Source: Nonomuraea montanisoli (GTDB taxonomy: Bacteria; Actinomycetota; Actinomycetes; Streptosporangiales; Streptosporangiaceae). Taken from it: a stretch of 64,000 nucleotides of DNA. The translations under genes were made by a program, and so were the position numbers. Below the pieces are notes generated by a model, which was not told the DNA's origin, did not search any database, and was given only the letters and a program-made list of their open reading frames with translations. Shown here in pieces: positions 17,656 to 26,121 of the stretch (positions are counted from its first letter, which is position 1; every line of letters begins with the position of its first letter). The stretch spans positions 558,001 to 622,000 of the forward strand of contig NZ_JABWGN010000001.1 in assembly GCF_013363975.1 (NCBI RefSeq), in the 5' to 3' direction.

Positions 17656-18650
17656 TGGACGAGATCAAGCAGTTCCTCGGGACCACCCCGGTGATCACCC
17701 GCGAGGCGAAGGACGCGGCACGCGCCCAGCTCATGCGGGCGATGCGCGAACCGCTCCCCCGGCCGGCGAGGCGGCGCACGTTCCGCATCCCGCGCCTGGC
17801 CTGGCGGTTCGGGATCGCCACCGTGGCGGCCTCGGCCCTGCTCGTCGGCTACGGCATGGTACGCGGCGACGACCGCTCGACCGCGTACGCCGACGTCAGG
17901 GAGCTCGGCGAGCGGGCCGCCAAGGCGGCCGAACGCGACCACGACGAGGCCTACACGAGAACCCCCTCTCCGGGGCAGTGGCTGTACGTGAAGGAGTCGC
18001 TCGCCCCGCTGATCGCCGAGCCCCGGCCCGAGGTGGATCTCGACAAGCGCGAGACCCTGGAGCTCTGGTACAGCCTGGACGGCGAGCGACTGGCGATGGA
18101 CGACGGCACGGGTAAGATCATCATCGAGAAGGTGGGCACCGGTCTCAAGGGCGCCGACCTGGCGCAGGAGCCCGTCACGCCCGACGCGGTGCTCGCCAAG
18201 GTCAGGGCGTCCGTCGCCGCGACTCCCGCCTCTCCGTTCGAGATGGGGATGCCCGAGCAGGAGCGCGCGTTCCAGACGATCAGCACGCTCATGGGCGGGC
18301 AGCCGCTCACCCCGCAGGTCCGCGCGGCGCTGTTCCGGGCCCTGCCGAAGATCGACGGTGTCTCGGTCAAGCAGGACGCCGTGGACGCCGCGGGCCGCCA
18401 CGGCGTCGCCTTCGCCTACACCGGGGTGCGGGAACGTTTTGAGATCATCGTCGGCGCCGAGGACTACCGCTTCCTCGGCGTCTACGGCGAGAACGTCGCC
18501 GACCACCCGTTCCCCGGCGAGGGCGGACCGGCCGCTCCGCCCGAGGTCATGAAGTTGGCCGGGACCGTCAAGGCGGGCGCCCCCCTGGTGTGGTCCGCGC
18601 ACCTGGAGACGAAGGTCGTCGACAAGCCGGGGACCCGTCCCCAGCAGTAG
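17652..18650 (+). CDS. CU044_5270-family membrane protein, sigma-factor partner
   Basis: 332 aa. A short cytoplasmic N-terminus (residues 1-50) is followed by one membrane helix (FGIATVAASALLVGYGMV, about 57-74). The extracytoplasmic domain carries the PSPGQWLYVKE motif (about 107) and a C-terminal beta-rich region, the pattern of CU044_5270 proteins found behind ECF sigma genes. ATG 17652 overlaps the sigma stop. It probably acts as an anti-sigma-like regulator; no zinc HxxxCxxC motif is seen, so the mechanism differs from ZAS proteins. Confidence 0.8.
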   Translation: MMDEIKQFLGTTPVITREAKDAARAQLMRAMREPLPRPARRRTFRIPRLAWRFGIATVAASALLVGYGMVRGDDRSTAYADVRELGERAAKAAERDHDEAYTRTPSPGQWLYVKESLAPLIAEPRPEVDLDKRETLELWYSLDGERLAMDDGTGKIIIEKVGTGLKGADLAQEPVTPDAVLAKVRASVAATPASPFEMGMPEQERAFQTISTLMGGQPLTPQVRAALFRALPKIDGVSVKQDAVDAAGRHGVAFAYTGVRERFEIIVGAEDYRFLGVYGENVADHPFPGEGGPAAPPEVMKLAGTVKAGAPLVWSAHLETKVVDKPGTRPQQ

Positions 18651-18728
18651 GCACCCGCGGGGAGCGCGCGGGCGGTGATCCCGGTAGGTAGGGTCGATCG
18701 CAGGGCCGGGAGAAGGGCTGGTGACGCG

Positions 18729-19361
18729 GTGGCCGACTCCGACGGACGGGACCTCCGGTTGCGCGGCTACTGGGACCGCCAGGCCGTGACCTATGACCGG
18801 CGGATGGCGTTCGCCGAGCGCCGTTTCTTCGGCGACACCCGCGAGTGGCTCTGCCGCCAGGCCGCCGGCGAGGTGCTGGAGGTCGCGATCGGCACCGGCC
18901 TGAACCTCGCGCACTACCCGGACGACGTGCGACTGACCGGCGTCGAGTGGAGCGAGGCGATGCTCGCGGTGGCCAGGAGCCGCGCCCACTCACTCGGCGT
19001 TCCGGCCGACTTGCGGCAGGCCGACGCGCAGGCGCTGCCGTACCCCGGTGCCTGTTTCGACACGGTGGTCTGCACGTTCGCGCTGTGCGCGATCCCGGAC
19101 GAGTCGCGGGCGCTCGCCGAGATGAACCGCGTGCTGCGGCCGGGCGGCCTGCTCCTGCTGGCCGACCACGTCGCCTCGTCCTCCTGGCCGGTCCGGGTCC
19201 TGCAGGCGGCGGCCGACCTGGTGAGCGTTCCGTTGCAGGGCGAGCACTTCCGCCGCCGGCCGCTGCCGCGGGTCACCGCCATGGGGTACGTGGTGGAGCG
19301 GCACGACCGGTTCAAGCTCGGCGTGATCGAGCGCTTCGCCGCCCGCAGACCCACCACCTGA
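18729..19361 (+). CDS. Class I SAM-dependent methyltransferase
   Basis: About 210 aa. Motif I is VLEVAIGTGLNLAHYP, followed by LTGVEWSEAML and QADAQALPYPGACFDTVVCTFALCAIPD, then LRPGGLLLLADHV; this is a UbiE/Methyltransf_11 type. Such stand-alone enzymes methylate small molecules or phospholipid heads; the substrate is unknown. GTG 18729 is chosen with GGAGAAGGG upstream; the frame is open to 18675. It ends 7 bp before the convergent TetR gene. Confidence 0.85.
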   Translation: MADSDGRDLRLRGYWDRQAVTYDRRMAFAERRFFGDTREWLCRQAAGEVLEVAIGTGLNLAHYPDDVRLTGVEWSEAMLAVARSRAHSLGVPADLRQADAQALPYPGACFDTVVCTFALCAIPDESRALAEMNRVLRPGGLLLLADHVASSSWPVRVLQAAADLVSVPLQGEHFRRRPLPRVTAMGYVVERHDRFKLGVIERFAARRPTT

Positions 19362-19368
19362 CGAAGGC

Positions 19369-20106
19369 TCACGCGTCCGGGTCGAGGGCGGGCCGTGCGG
19401 ACAGGCGGTCCAGCCATTCCGTCAGCAGTCGCTGTTCGGCGCGGCTGAGGACGCTCTGGTCGGGCAGCGCGGCGCGCAGGGCGCGTGCGGCGCCGGCCGG
19501 GCCCTGTTCGCGCACGGCCGGTTCCTGGGTGGTGACGGTGATGATCATCGCTTCGCGCAGTTCGAGGAGGAGTGCGGGGTCGCGCTGGGACTCGGGCAGG
19601 GACAGCCAGGTCAGGACGGCGCCGCGGGCGGTGGCGTGGATGATCTGGGCCGCGAGGCCCTCCTCGACGCGCAGCCGGCCCGCGACGGCCAGGCGGCGGA
19701 TGCGCTCCATGAGGAGTTGGAGGCCGGCCCGGAAAGCGGTGGTGGACCTGGCGGGTTCGGCGTACATCAGCGCGTACAGCGCGGGGTTGGCCAGTCCGAA
19801 CTCGACCGCGATGTCCCAGCCGACGCGTAGTTCCTTGATCGGGTCCTGCGGGTCGGGGTCGATGTGCTTGGCGGCCAGGAACCGGGTGAAGCCGTGTTCG
19901 GCCACAGCGTCCAGCAGCCCCTCCTTGTCGCCGAACAGCCGGTAGAGGGCCGGTGGCTGCAGACCGGCGGCGTCGGCGACCGCGCGGGTGGTGATCGCGT
20001 CGCGGCCCCCCCGTTCCAGCAGGTCGATCGCGACGTCGATGATCCGGCGGCGGGTCTGCTCGCGCGCCGTGGCACTGGGCCCTGCGGCGTCTGGATCAAC
20101 CGGCAT
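19369..20106 (-). CDS. TetR-family transcriptional regulator
   Basis: 245 aa. The N-terminal HTH (RRRIIDVAIDLLERGGRDAITTRAVADAAGLQPPALYRLFGDKEGLLDAVA, residues about 19-69) is followed by a helical ligand domain. It is divergent from an amidohydrolase gene across 114 bp with AT-rich repeats and most likely represses that gene and itself. ATG 20106 is the first start after the intergenic region. Confidence 0.9.
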   Translation of the reverse strand: MPVDPDAAGPSATAREQTRRRIIDVAIDLLERGGRDAITTRAVADAAGLQPPALYRLFGDKEGLLDAVAEHGFTRFLAAKHIDPDPQDPIKELRVGWDIAVEFGLANPALYALMYAEPARSTTAFRAGLQLLMERIRRLAVAGRLRVEEGLAAQIIHATARGAVLTWLSLPESQRDPALLLELREAMIITVTTQEPAVREQGPAGAARALRAALPDQSVLSRAEQRLLTEWLDRLSARPALDPDA

Positions 20107-20114
20107 CCACCAAT

Positions 20115-20185
20115 GATAACGCGATCCGGATACCGGGGTTATTATCGATGTTATCGAACACTGGTTAACGTCGTTATTATCGATG
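20115..20185. promoter_or_regulatory. Candidate TetR operator with 13-bp direct repeat
   Basis: GTTATTATCGATG occurs at 20138-20150 and again at 20173-20185. GATAAC (20115-20120) and GTTATCG/GTTAAC variants lie around them. The patch is strikingly AT-rich for this genome and fills the divergent TetR/amidohydrolase spacer. Confidence 0.55.
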
Positions 20186-20220
20186 CGTCCACCAGAAGCA
20201 CCAGTGCGAGGAGCATCGTC

Positions 20221-21312
20221 ATGCCCGACCGTCTGCGGATCATCGGAGTGGAAGAGACCGTCGTCGTACCCGCCGTCCTCGAGGCGTACCAGCGGGCGGG
20301 ATCGCCGCGGATCCCCGCCCGCGGCTTCGGCGACAGCCCGATCGCCAGGAACCTCCGCGAGGTCGGTGAGCAGCGGCTGGCCCACATGGACGACCAGGGC
20401 ATCGACGTCGCCGTGCTGTCCCTGTCGTCGCCGGGCGTGCAGGACCTGCCGGAGGCCGACGCGATCACGGTGGCCCGTGAGGCCAACGACCAACTCGCGG
20501 AGATCGTCGCCTCCCGCCCCGACCGTTTCCAGGCGTTCGCCGCGATCCCCACCCAGTCGCCGGCCGCGGCCGCGGCCGAGCTGGAGCGCGCGGTGCGCGA
20601 GCTGGGCTTCCCCGGAGCCATGCTGTACGGCCGCACCGGGGACAAACTGGCCGACCACCCGGACAACGACGAGGTGTACGCCACCGCGCAGCGGCTCGGC
20701 GTGCCGCTGCACTTCCACCCGCAGATGCCGGTCCAGCCGGTGATCGACGCCTACTACTCCGGCATCGGCCCGATCGGCACGCCGCTGGCCGGGGCGGCGA
20801 TCGGCTGGTACTACGACCTGGGCGTGCAGTACCTCCGCATGATCTTCTCGGGGGTCTTCGACCGCTTCCCCGACCTGCAGGTGATCGCCGGGCACTGGGG
20901 CGAGGTCGTCCTGTTCTACCTCGACCACACCGGATTCTTCGCCCAGGCCGGCGGCCTTCAGCGACCGCTCGCGGACTACTTCACGCAGAACTTCTGGGTC
21001 GCGGGCAGCGGCACCAACAGCCCCCGCTACCTGCGCTGGACCGCCGAGGTCATGGGCACCGACCGGATGCTGTACTCCACCGACTACCCCTTCACCTACG
21101 GCTCCCGCCCCGGCGGCTTCCCCTATGTCGACACCAGCAAGGGCGCCGCCCGATCCTTCCTGGAGGACGCGCCCTTCACCGACGAGCAGAAGGCCGACAT
21201 CGCCCACCGCAACTGGGAACGCCTCACCGCCCGCGCCGAGACGCTGTCCCCCGTGCGAGCTACCCGCGAGTGTCCACCGCACGGGGACGACTCCCGACCG
21301 CCGAATCTCTAG
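20221..21312 (+). CDS. Amidohydrolase-2 (ACMSD-like TIM barrel) metal-dependent hydrolase
   Basis: 363 aa. Barrel motifs of the amidohydrolase_2 family: HMDDQGIDVAVLSLSSPGVQ (55-74), PLHFHPQMP (about 161), GHWGEVVLFYLDH (about 221), and MLYSTDYPFTY with the conserved Asp near the C-terminus. The usual N-terminal HxH is replaced (the start reads GVEETVVVP), as in the subgroup related to gamma-resorcylate decarboxylase, so an aromatic acid decarboxylase or lactone hydrolase is likely. Under divergent TetR control. ATG 20221 follows GAGGAGCATCGTC. Confidence 0.85.
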   Translation: MPDRLRIIGVEETVVVPAVLEAYQRAGSPRIPARGFGDSPIARNLREVGEQRLAHMDDQGIDVAVLSLSSPGVQDLPEADAITVAREANDQLAEIVASRPDRFQAFAAIPTQSPAAAAAELERAVRELGFPGAMLYGRTGDKLADHPDNDEVYATAQRLGVPLHFHPQMPVQPVIDAYYSGIGPIGTPLAGAAIGWYYDLGVQYLRMIFSGVFDRFPDLQVIAGHWGEVVLFYLDHTGFFAQAGGLQRPLADYFTQNFWVAGSGTNSPRYLRWTAEVMGTDRMLYSTDYPFTYGSRPGGFPYVDTSKGAARSFLEDAPFTDEQKADIAHRNWERLTARAETLSPVRATRECPPHGDDSRPPNL

Positions 21313-21368
21313 CGTTTCCGGCGTAGCGACGGCATCCCGTCGCCAAGTCCCCCAGCCAGGGAGTCGTC

Positions 21369-22190
21369 ATGCGGTTGTTGAAACAGCTCGTGCCCGTCGC
21401 GCTGGTCGCCTTCGCCGGCGGCGCGATCGTGGGCGCGGTGCAGGGAAACCCACTCCTCACCCTGCTCCTCGGCCTCGCGACGGCCGTGCTCGCCGTACTC
21501 GTCTACGCCCGCGTGGTGCGGTGGTCCGAGCAGCGCGCGCCGGTGGAGGTGGCGGCGCGAGGCGCCGCCCTCGCCGTCGCGCGAGGGACGCTGATCGGGG
21601 TCGCGCTGTTCGCGGCCGTCATCGTGAACATCGCCTTCATGGGCGGCTACCGGATCGACGGCCTGGGATCACCGGCGGGCGCGGCCGGGCTGCTCGGCTT
21701 CATGGCCGCCGCCGCCGTGACGGAGGAGCTGCTGTTTCGCGGCATCCTGTTCAGGATCGTCGAGGAACGCACGGGTACGTGGCCGGCGCTGGCGCTGACC
21801 GCGCTGCTGTTCGGCCTGTCGCACCTGTTCAACCCGCACGCCGACCTGTGGGGCGCGATCGCCATCGCGATCGAGGCGGGCGGCATGCTCGCCGCCGCCT
21901 ACGCCGCCACCCGCACCCTGTGGGTGCCGATCGGTGTGCACTTCGGCTGGAACTTCGCGGCGGCCGGCATCTTCGGCACCGAGGTCTCGGGCAACGGCGC
22001 GACGCAGGGGCTGCTGCACGGCGTGACCTCGGGTCCCGCCCTGCTGACGGGCGGCTCGTTCGGGCCGGAGGCGAGCCCGTACGCGGTGGTGTTCGGCCTG
22101 CTGCTGACAGTCGCGTTCATGTGGCTGGCCCGCCGGCGCGGCAACGTGGTCCCGATCCGGCGCGGCGCGACCGCTACGCTCGCCCGATGA
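21369..22190 (+). CDS. CPBP-family intramembrane glutamic metalloprotease
   Basis: 273 aa with about seven membrane helices. CAAX/bacteriocin-processing motifs: EELLFR (119-124), FGLSHLFNP (148-156) and VHFGWN (about 193-198). Members cleave membrane peptides or confer bacteriocin self-immunity. ATG 21369 has the GGGAG of CCAGGGAGTCGTC upstream. Its stop overlaps the start of a histidine kinase (ATGA), an unusual coupling that suggests the protease works with that two-component system. Confidence 0.9.
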   Translation: MRLLKQLVPVALVAFAGGAIVGAVQGNPLLTLLLGLATAVLAVLVYARVVRWSEQRAPVEVAARGAALAVARGTLIGVALFAAVIVNIAFMGGYRIDGLGSPAGAAGLLGFMAAAAVTEELLFRGILFRIVEERTGTWPALALTALLFGLSHLFNPHADLWGAIAIAIEAGGMLAAAYAATRTLWVPIGVHFGWNFAAAGIFGTEVSGNGATQGLLHGVTSGPALLTGGSFGPEASPYAVVFGLLLTVAFMWLARRRGNVVPIRRGATATLAR

Positions 22191-23341
22191 TCGATCTACG
22201 GCGGATCACGGACCTGTGGCGGCGCTGCGACGTCGTGGTCCGGGATCTGCCGTTCGGGCTGCTGCTGGCCGTCGCGTCGCTCCTGCCGGCGCTGCACGGC
22301 AAGGGGACGCAGGTCGGCGACCTGCCGGCCCGGCCCTTCGACGCGCTGGCGTTCGTGGTGATCGCCCTGGAGTCCCTTCCGCTCGCCGTGCGCCGGCGGT
22401 GGCCGGCCGTGTGCCTGGCGCTGGTGTCGCTCGGCTTCGTCCTCGACCAGCTCCGCGCCTACCACGTGTTCACGAGCAGCGCGATGCCCATCGCGCTCAT
22501 CAGCGCGGGCGCCCACCTGGAGCGCCACCGGCGCGCCACCGTGGTCCTCCTCTCCGTGGCGTACGTGCCGCTGGCACTCGCGCTCGGCCGGATCGGCGCG
22601 AGCGAGAGGGTGGAAGGTTACGTGGTCTTCTACCTGGCCCTGGCCCTCGCGTGGGGCATCGGGGCCTGGCTGCGCTCCACCCGCGCCGCCGAGGCGGAAC
22701 GCCGCCGCCACGTCGCCGAGGCCACCCGCGCCGCCGAACGCACCCGGATCGCCCGCGAGCTCCACGACGTCGTGACGCACCACGTGACGGCGATGGTCGT
22801 GCAGGCCGAGGCGGCCCGTTACCTGACGGCCGCGCCCGATCGCCTCGACGCGACGCTGAGCGCCGTCACCGACACCGGCCGGCGGGCCATCGGCGACCTG
22901 CGGCACATGCTCGACCTGCTCAAGGCCGATCACGACACCGACGTCGGCATGCCGTCCGCGGGCGAGCTCCGCACGCTCGTGGAGCAGACCCGCCAGGCCG
23001 GGCAGCCGGTGGAGTTCGCCGAGGAGGGCAACCCGGCGGAATCGGCGGGCAGCGCCGAGTTCGTGACCTACAGGGTCGTCCAGGAAGCCCTGACGAACGC
23101 CCTCAAACACGCCCACGGCAGTCCCACCACGGTCCGGGTGCGCTACGGCGAGAAGGAGATCAGCGTGGAGGTCGGCACCGACGGCCTCGGCTCCCGGGCC
23201 GGCTCTCCCGGCGGGAGCGGGCGGGGCCTGGCCGGGCTCCGGGAGCGGGTGGACGCCCTGGGCGGCGAGTTCAGCGCCGGTCGGCAGGCGGGCGGCGGCT
23301 TCGTGGTACGGGCCCGCATCCCCGCGGGGAGCCGGTCGTGA
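22187..23341 (+). CDS. NarL-type sensor histidine kinase
   Basis: 384 aa. Four to five membrane helices (residues about 20-155) without a large sensor domain are followed by a HisKA_3 dimerisation region (ERTRIARELHDVVTHHVTAM, His at about 196) and a HATPase (YRVVQEALTNALKHAHG, GRGLAGLRERVDALGG). The ATP-lid D-box DDG reads TDG. It overlaps the protease stop at its own start (ATGA) and the response regulator start at its stop (GTGA). The stimulus is likely at or in the membrane. Confidence 0.93.
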   Translation: MIDLRRITDLWRRCDVVVRDLPFGLLLAVASLLPALHGKGTQVGDLPARPFDALAFVVIALESLPLAVRRRWPAVCLALVSLGFVLDQLRAYHVFTSSAMPIALISAGAHLERHRRATVVLLSVAYVPLALALGRIGASERVEGYVVFYLALALAWGIGAWLRSTRAAEAERRRHVAEATRAAERTRIARELHDVVTHHVTAMVVQAEAARYLTAAPDRLDATLSAVTDTGRRAIGDLRHMLDLLKADHDTDVGMPSAGELRTLVEQTRQAGQPVEFAEEGNPAESAGSAEFVTYRVVQEALTNALKHAHGSPTTVRVRYGEKEISVEVGTDGLGSRAGSPGGSGRGLAGLRERVDALGGEFSAGRQAGGGFVVRARIPAGSRS

Positions 23342-23997
23342 GCGCGCCGGTCCGGGTCCTGGTCTGCGACGACCAGGCGCTGATCCGCACCGGCTTCGCG
23401 ACGATCATCGACGCGCAACCCGATCTGGAGGTGGTGGGCGAGTGCGGTGACGGCCGCGCCGCGGTGGAGCTCGCCCGGCGGATGAGCCCCGACATCGTCG
23501 TGATGGACGTGCGGATGCCGGTGCTCGACGGCATCGAGGCCACCCGCCTGCTGGCCGGCGCCGGGGTCGAGTCCCCGATCAAGGTGCTGGTGGTGACGAC
23601 GTTCAACCTGGACGAGTATGTCTACGAGGCGCTGCGCGCGGGGGCGAGCGGGTTCCTGCTCAAGGACGCGCCGCCGGCGCAACTGCTGCACGGCATCCGC
23701 ACCGTCGCCTCGGGCGCCGCGCTGCTGGCGCCCGAGGTGACGCGGCAGCTCGTCGGCAGGTACGCGTCCCGGATCCGCCCGGCCCAGGACACGCCCGGCG
23801 ACACCGCGTTGACGCCGCGGGAGCTGGAGGTGCTGCGCCTGATCGCCGACGGGCTGTCCAACAGCGAGATCGCCGCCACGCTGGTGATCAGCCAGGAGAC
23901 CGTCAAGACGTACGTGTCGCGCATCCTCACCAAGCTCGGCCTGCGTGACCGCGTGCAGGCGGTGGTCTACGCCTACCGCAGGGGCCTGGTGACCTGA
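23338..23997 (+). CDS. NarL/LuxR-family response regulator
   Basis: 219 aa. Receiver domain with acidic pocket (Asp11-Asp12) and phosphoacceptor Asp57 in VVMDVRMPVLDG, and Lys in FLLKDAPP. C-terminal LuxR HTH (LTPRELEVLRLIADGLSNSEIA, VKTYVSRILTKLGLRDR). GTG 23338 overlaps the kinase stop. The 3' end overlaps the convergent marR gene by 25 bp. Confidence 0.95.
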   Translation: MSAPVRVLVCDDQALIRTGFATIIDAQPDLEVVGECGDGRAAVELARRMSPDIVVMDVRMPVLDGIEATRLLAGAGVESPIKVLVVTTFNLDEYVYEALRAGASGFLLKDAPPAQLLHGIRTVASGAALLAPEVTRQLVGRYASRIRPAQDTPGDTALTPRELEVLRLIADGLSNSEIAATLVISQETVKTYVSRILTKLGLRDRVQAVVYAYRRGLVT

Positions 23998-24428
23998 GGC
24001 ACGGCGTCCGTGCGCGACGACCGGGCGAAGACGGTGTCGAGCAGGCTGACGAGCCGGTCGAGCTGTTCCGGGTCGAGGCGGTCGGTCGCGGGCGCCAGGG
24101 CGCGCCGGATGTCGTCCTCCACGCGCTGGGCGAGTTCGAGCCCGGCCGGGGTCATGTACACCTCGACGACCCGGCCGTCCTCGGGGTTCTTGCCGCGGGT
24201 CAGCAGCCCTCGGCGCTGGGCGCGGTCGATGAGGCCGGACATCGTGGACTTGTCCAGGCCGAGGTAGGTGGCCAGGTCGGTGACGCGGGCGCGGCGGTCG
24301 CGCAGGATGCCGAGCACCCGTAGCTGGGTGAGCGACAGATCGTGCTCGCCGCCGATGCGGGTCAGCACGCCTGCCACCTCGAAGGTGGTCCGGACGAGGG
24401 CGTCCATGACGTCGTCGGCGGTGGTCAT
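23973..24428 (-). CDS. MarR-family transcriptional regulator
   Basis: 151 aa, a typical MarR winged helix: LSLTQLRVLGILRDRRARVTDLATYLGLDKSTMSGLIDRAQRRGLL, then the wing KNPEDGRVVEVYMTPAG. Divergent from an oxidoreductase gene whose promoter carries a large inverted repeat. It most likely represses both genes until a phenolic or quinone-like ligand binds. Confidence 0.92.
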   Translation of the reverse strand: MTTADDVMDALVRTTFEVAGVLTRIGGEHDLSLTQLRVLGILRDRRARVTDLATYLGLDKSTMSGLIDRAQRRGLLTRGKNPEDGRVVEVYMTPAGLELAQRVEDDIRRALAPATDRLDPEQLDRLVSLLDTVFARSSRTDAVPQVTRPLR

Positions 24429-24446
24429 GCCGTCATGCTAGCCCGG

Positions 24447-24500
24447 TTGACATGGTTTGTATTCCCAACCATTATGTCGGTAGTTGGTATTACAAACCAT
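24447..24500 (+). promoter_or_regulatory. Promoter with overlapping MarR-type operator
   Basis: -35 TTGACA (24447-24452), 17-bp spacer, -10 CATTAT (24470-24475) for the oxidoreductase gene. Inverted repeat arms ATGGTTTGTA (24452-24461) and TACAAACCAT (24491-24500) are perfect; inner CAAC/GTTG extend the symmetry. The operator covers both promoter boxes. Confidence 0.7.
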
Positions 24501-24515
24501 CTCACGGAGGTCACC

Positions 24516-25442
24516 ATGCACGCTGCCGTCATCCAGGCATCCGATGCCCCGCCGGTCTATCGCGACCACCCCGACCCCGCGCCCCGCCACGGCGACGAGC
24601 TGGTCGTCGAGGTCCTCGCGGCCGGGCTGCACCATCTGACCAGGGCCAAGGCGAACGGCTCGCACTACTCCAGCGGCGGCGCGTACCCGCTCGTCCCCGG
24701 CGTCGACGGCGTGGTGCGCGACGAGGAGGGCAACGTCCGCTACGTCGTCCTGGACGACACAGCACTGGGGACGTTCGCCGAGCGCACCCTCATCGATCCT
24801 CGCCGCAGCGTGATCCTGCCCGGCGGCATCGACCCCGTGCGCATCGCCGCCGCGATGAACCCGGCCATGTCGTCCTGGGTCGCGCTCCGCCGGCGGGTCG
24901 ACTTCCACGCCGGTCAGCGCGTCCTCGTCCTCGGCGCCACCGGCAACGCCGGACGGATGGCGGTCCAGATCGCCAAGCTGTTCGGCGCCGCCCAGGTCAT
25001 CGCCGCCGGCCGCGACACCACCCGCCTGCGGGCGCTCACGGCGCTCGGCGCCGACGAGACGATCGCCTACGACCGGATCGGCCAGGCGGCCGACGTCGAC
25101 GTGGTCATCGACTACGTGTGGGGCGAGCTCGCCGCCGGCGCCATGATCCCGATGCTCACCGCCCGCGCCGACCGCACGGCCCCGCTGACCTGGATCCAGA
25201 TCGGATCGATCGCCGGCCAGACCGCGCCGATCCCCTCCGCGGCACTGCGCTCCGCCCGCATGCGGATCGTCGGCAGCGGCATCGGCTCGGTCCCCGCCCG
25301 CGACTTCCTCGCCGAGCTGCCGGAGCTGGCCGCGGCGGTGACCGCGGGCGCGATCGACGTACGGGCCCGCGCCGTACCCCTCGCCCAGGTCGCGCAGGCA
25401 TGGACCACCGAGAGCGACGACCGCGTCGTCCTCGTCCCCTAG
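24516..25442 (+). CDS. Zinc-less medium-chain quinone oxidoreductase-like protein
   Basis: 308 aa. Medium-chain dehydrogenase/reductase fold with GroES-like N-part (PAPRHGDELVVEVLAAGLHHLTRAKANG) and nucleotide motif VLVLGATGNAGRMAVQIAKLFGA (AxGxxG, about 132-155). It lacks structural zinc cysteines, so NADPH-dependent quinone or enone reduction is likely. ATG 24516 follows ACGGAGG. Its stop and the stop of the convergent gene share the tetranucleotide CTAG. It is controlled by the divergent MarR. Confidence 0.87.
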   Translation: MHAAVIQASDAPPVYRDHPDPAPRHGDELVVEVLAAGLHHLTRAKANGSHYSSGGAYPLVPGVDGVVRDEEGNVRYVVLDDTALGTFAERTLIDPRRSVILPGGIDPVRIAAAMNPAMSSWVALRRRVDFHAGQRVLVLGATGNAGRMAVQIAKLFGAAQVIAAGRDTTRLRALTALGADETIAYDRIGQAADVDVVIDYVWGELAAGAMIPMLTARADRTAPLTWIQIGSIAGQTAPIPSAALRSARMRIVGSGIGSVPARDFLAELPELAAAVTAGAIDVRARAVPLAQVAQAWTTESDDRVVLVP

Positions 25443-25969
25443 TCGCCCCTCACCCGGGCGGGCTCGACGTCGATCATGACGATCCTGCTGTGCCGGTAGC
25501 CGTCCAGTTCCGTGTCGTTCCCCGGATCTGCGGGCCTGATCCGGCTGAACCTGAACGTGCCGTTCGTCTCGTTGACGTCGACGACGAGCCTGAGCGCGGT
25601 GGGCGGCTCCAGGGCGTGAACGCCCTTGCCGAACTCCAGGGCGAACGCGATCCCGTGCACGAGCAGGGTCCGCTGGTCCTCCTCGCTGATCCACGGAGCG
25701 CCCTCGTCGTCCAGCACGACGTCCACCGGGACGTGGTCCTCCAGGTGCAAGGACGTCAGGGTGCGCTCCCAGGACGTGAGGTCGTCCTGGGCCGCCGGGG
25801 CGCGTTCGGCACGCTCGGCGTCCGATTCCCAGGTCACCACCTCGCCCCGGCGGACGATGCCGTCCGTCAGACACTCGCGAAGGCCGGGTGACAGGCCGCC
25901 GGGCGGTTCGGCGACCGCCAGCCCGTTCATGATGCCGAGCAGGTCGGCCGCGGCGTCGTTCATCCTCAT
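25439..25969 (-). CDS. Hypothetical protein, unknown family
   Basis: About 176 aa from ATG 25969 (MRMNDAAADLLGIM); other in-frame starts at 25963 and 25987 are possible and none has a strong ribosome site. It is acidic and soluble-looking, with recurrent hydrophobic strands (VPVDVVLDDEGAPW, LRLVVDVNETNGTFRFSRIR, RIVMIDVEPARV), as in small alpha/beta proteins. No signal or membrane segment. I do not recognise it. It converges with the oxidoreductase gene (4-bp overlap) and is divergent from the ThDP enzyme gene. Confidence 0.6.
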   Translation of the reverse strand: MRMNDAAADLLGIMNGLAVAEPPGGLSPGLRECLTDGIVRRGEVVTWESDAERAERAPAAQDDLTSWERTLTSLHLEDHVPVDVVLDDEGAPWISEEDQRTLLVHGIAFALEFGKGVHALEPPTALRLVVDVNETNGTFRFSRIRPADPGNDTELDGYRHSRIVMIDVEPARVRGD

Positions 25970-26121
25970 GGTCAGCACGCCTGCCATGATCGCGAACGGC
26001 ACCCCGGACGGCCACTCGCTTTCGCGTACTCGTCCCGGATCGCCGGGGTCCTCGGCGTGCCGGTCCCCGCTGTCGCCGGGGGCGCGGGCGACACTGGGAT
26101 CCAGCACGTGAAGGGGACGCG

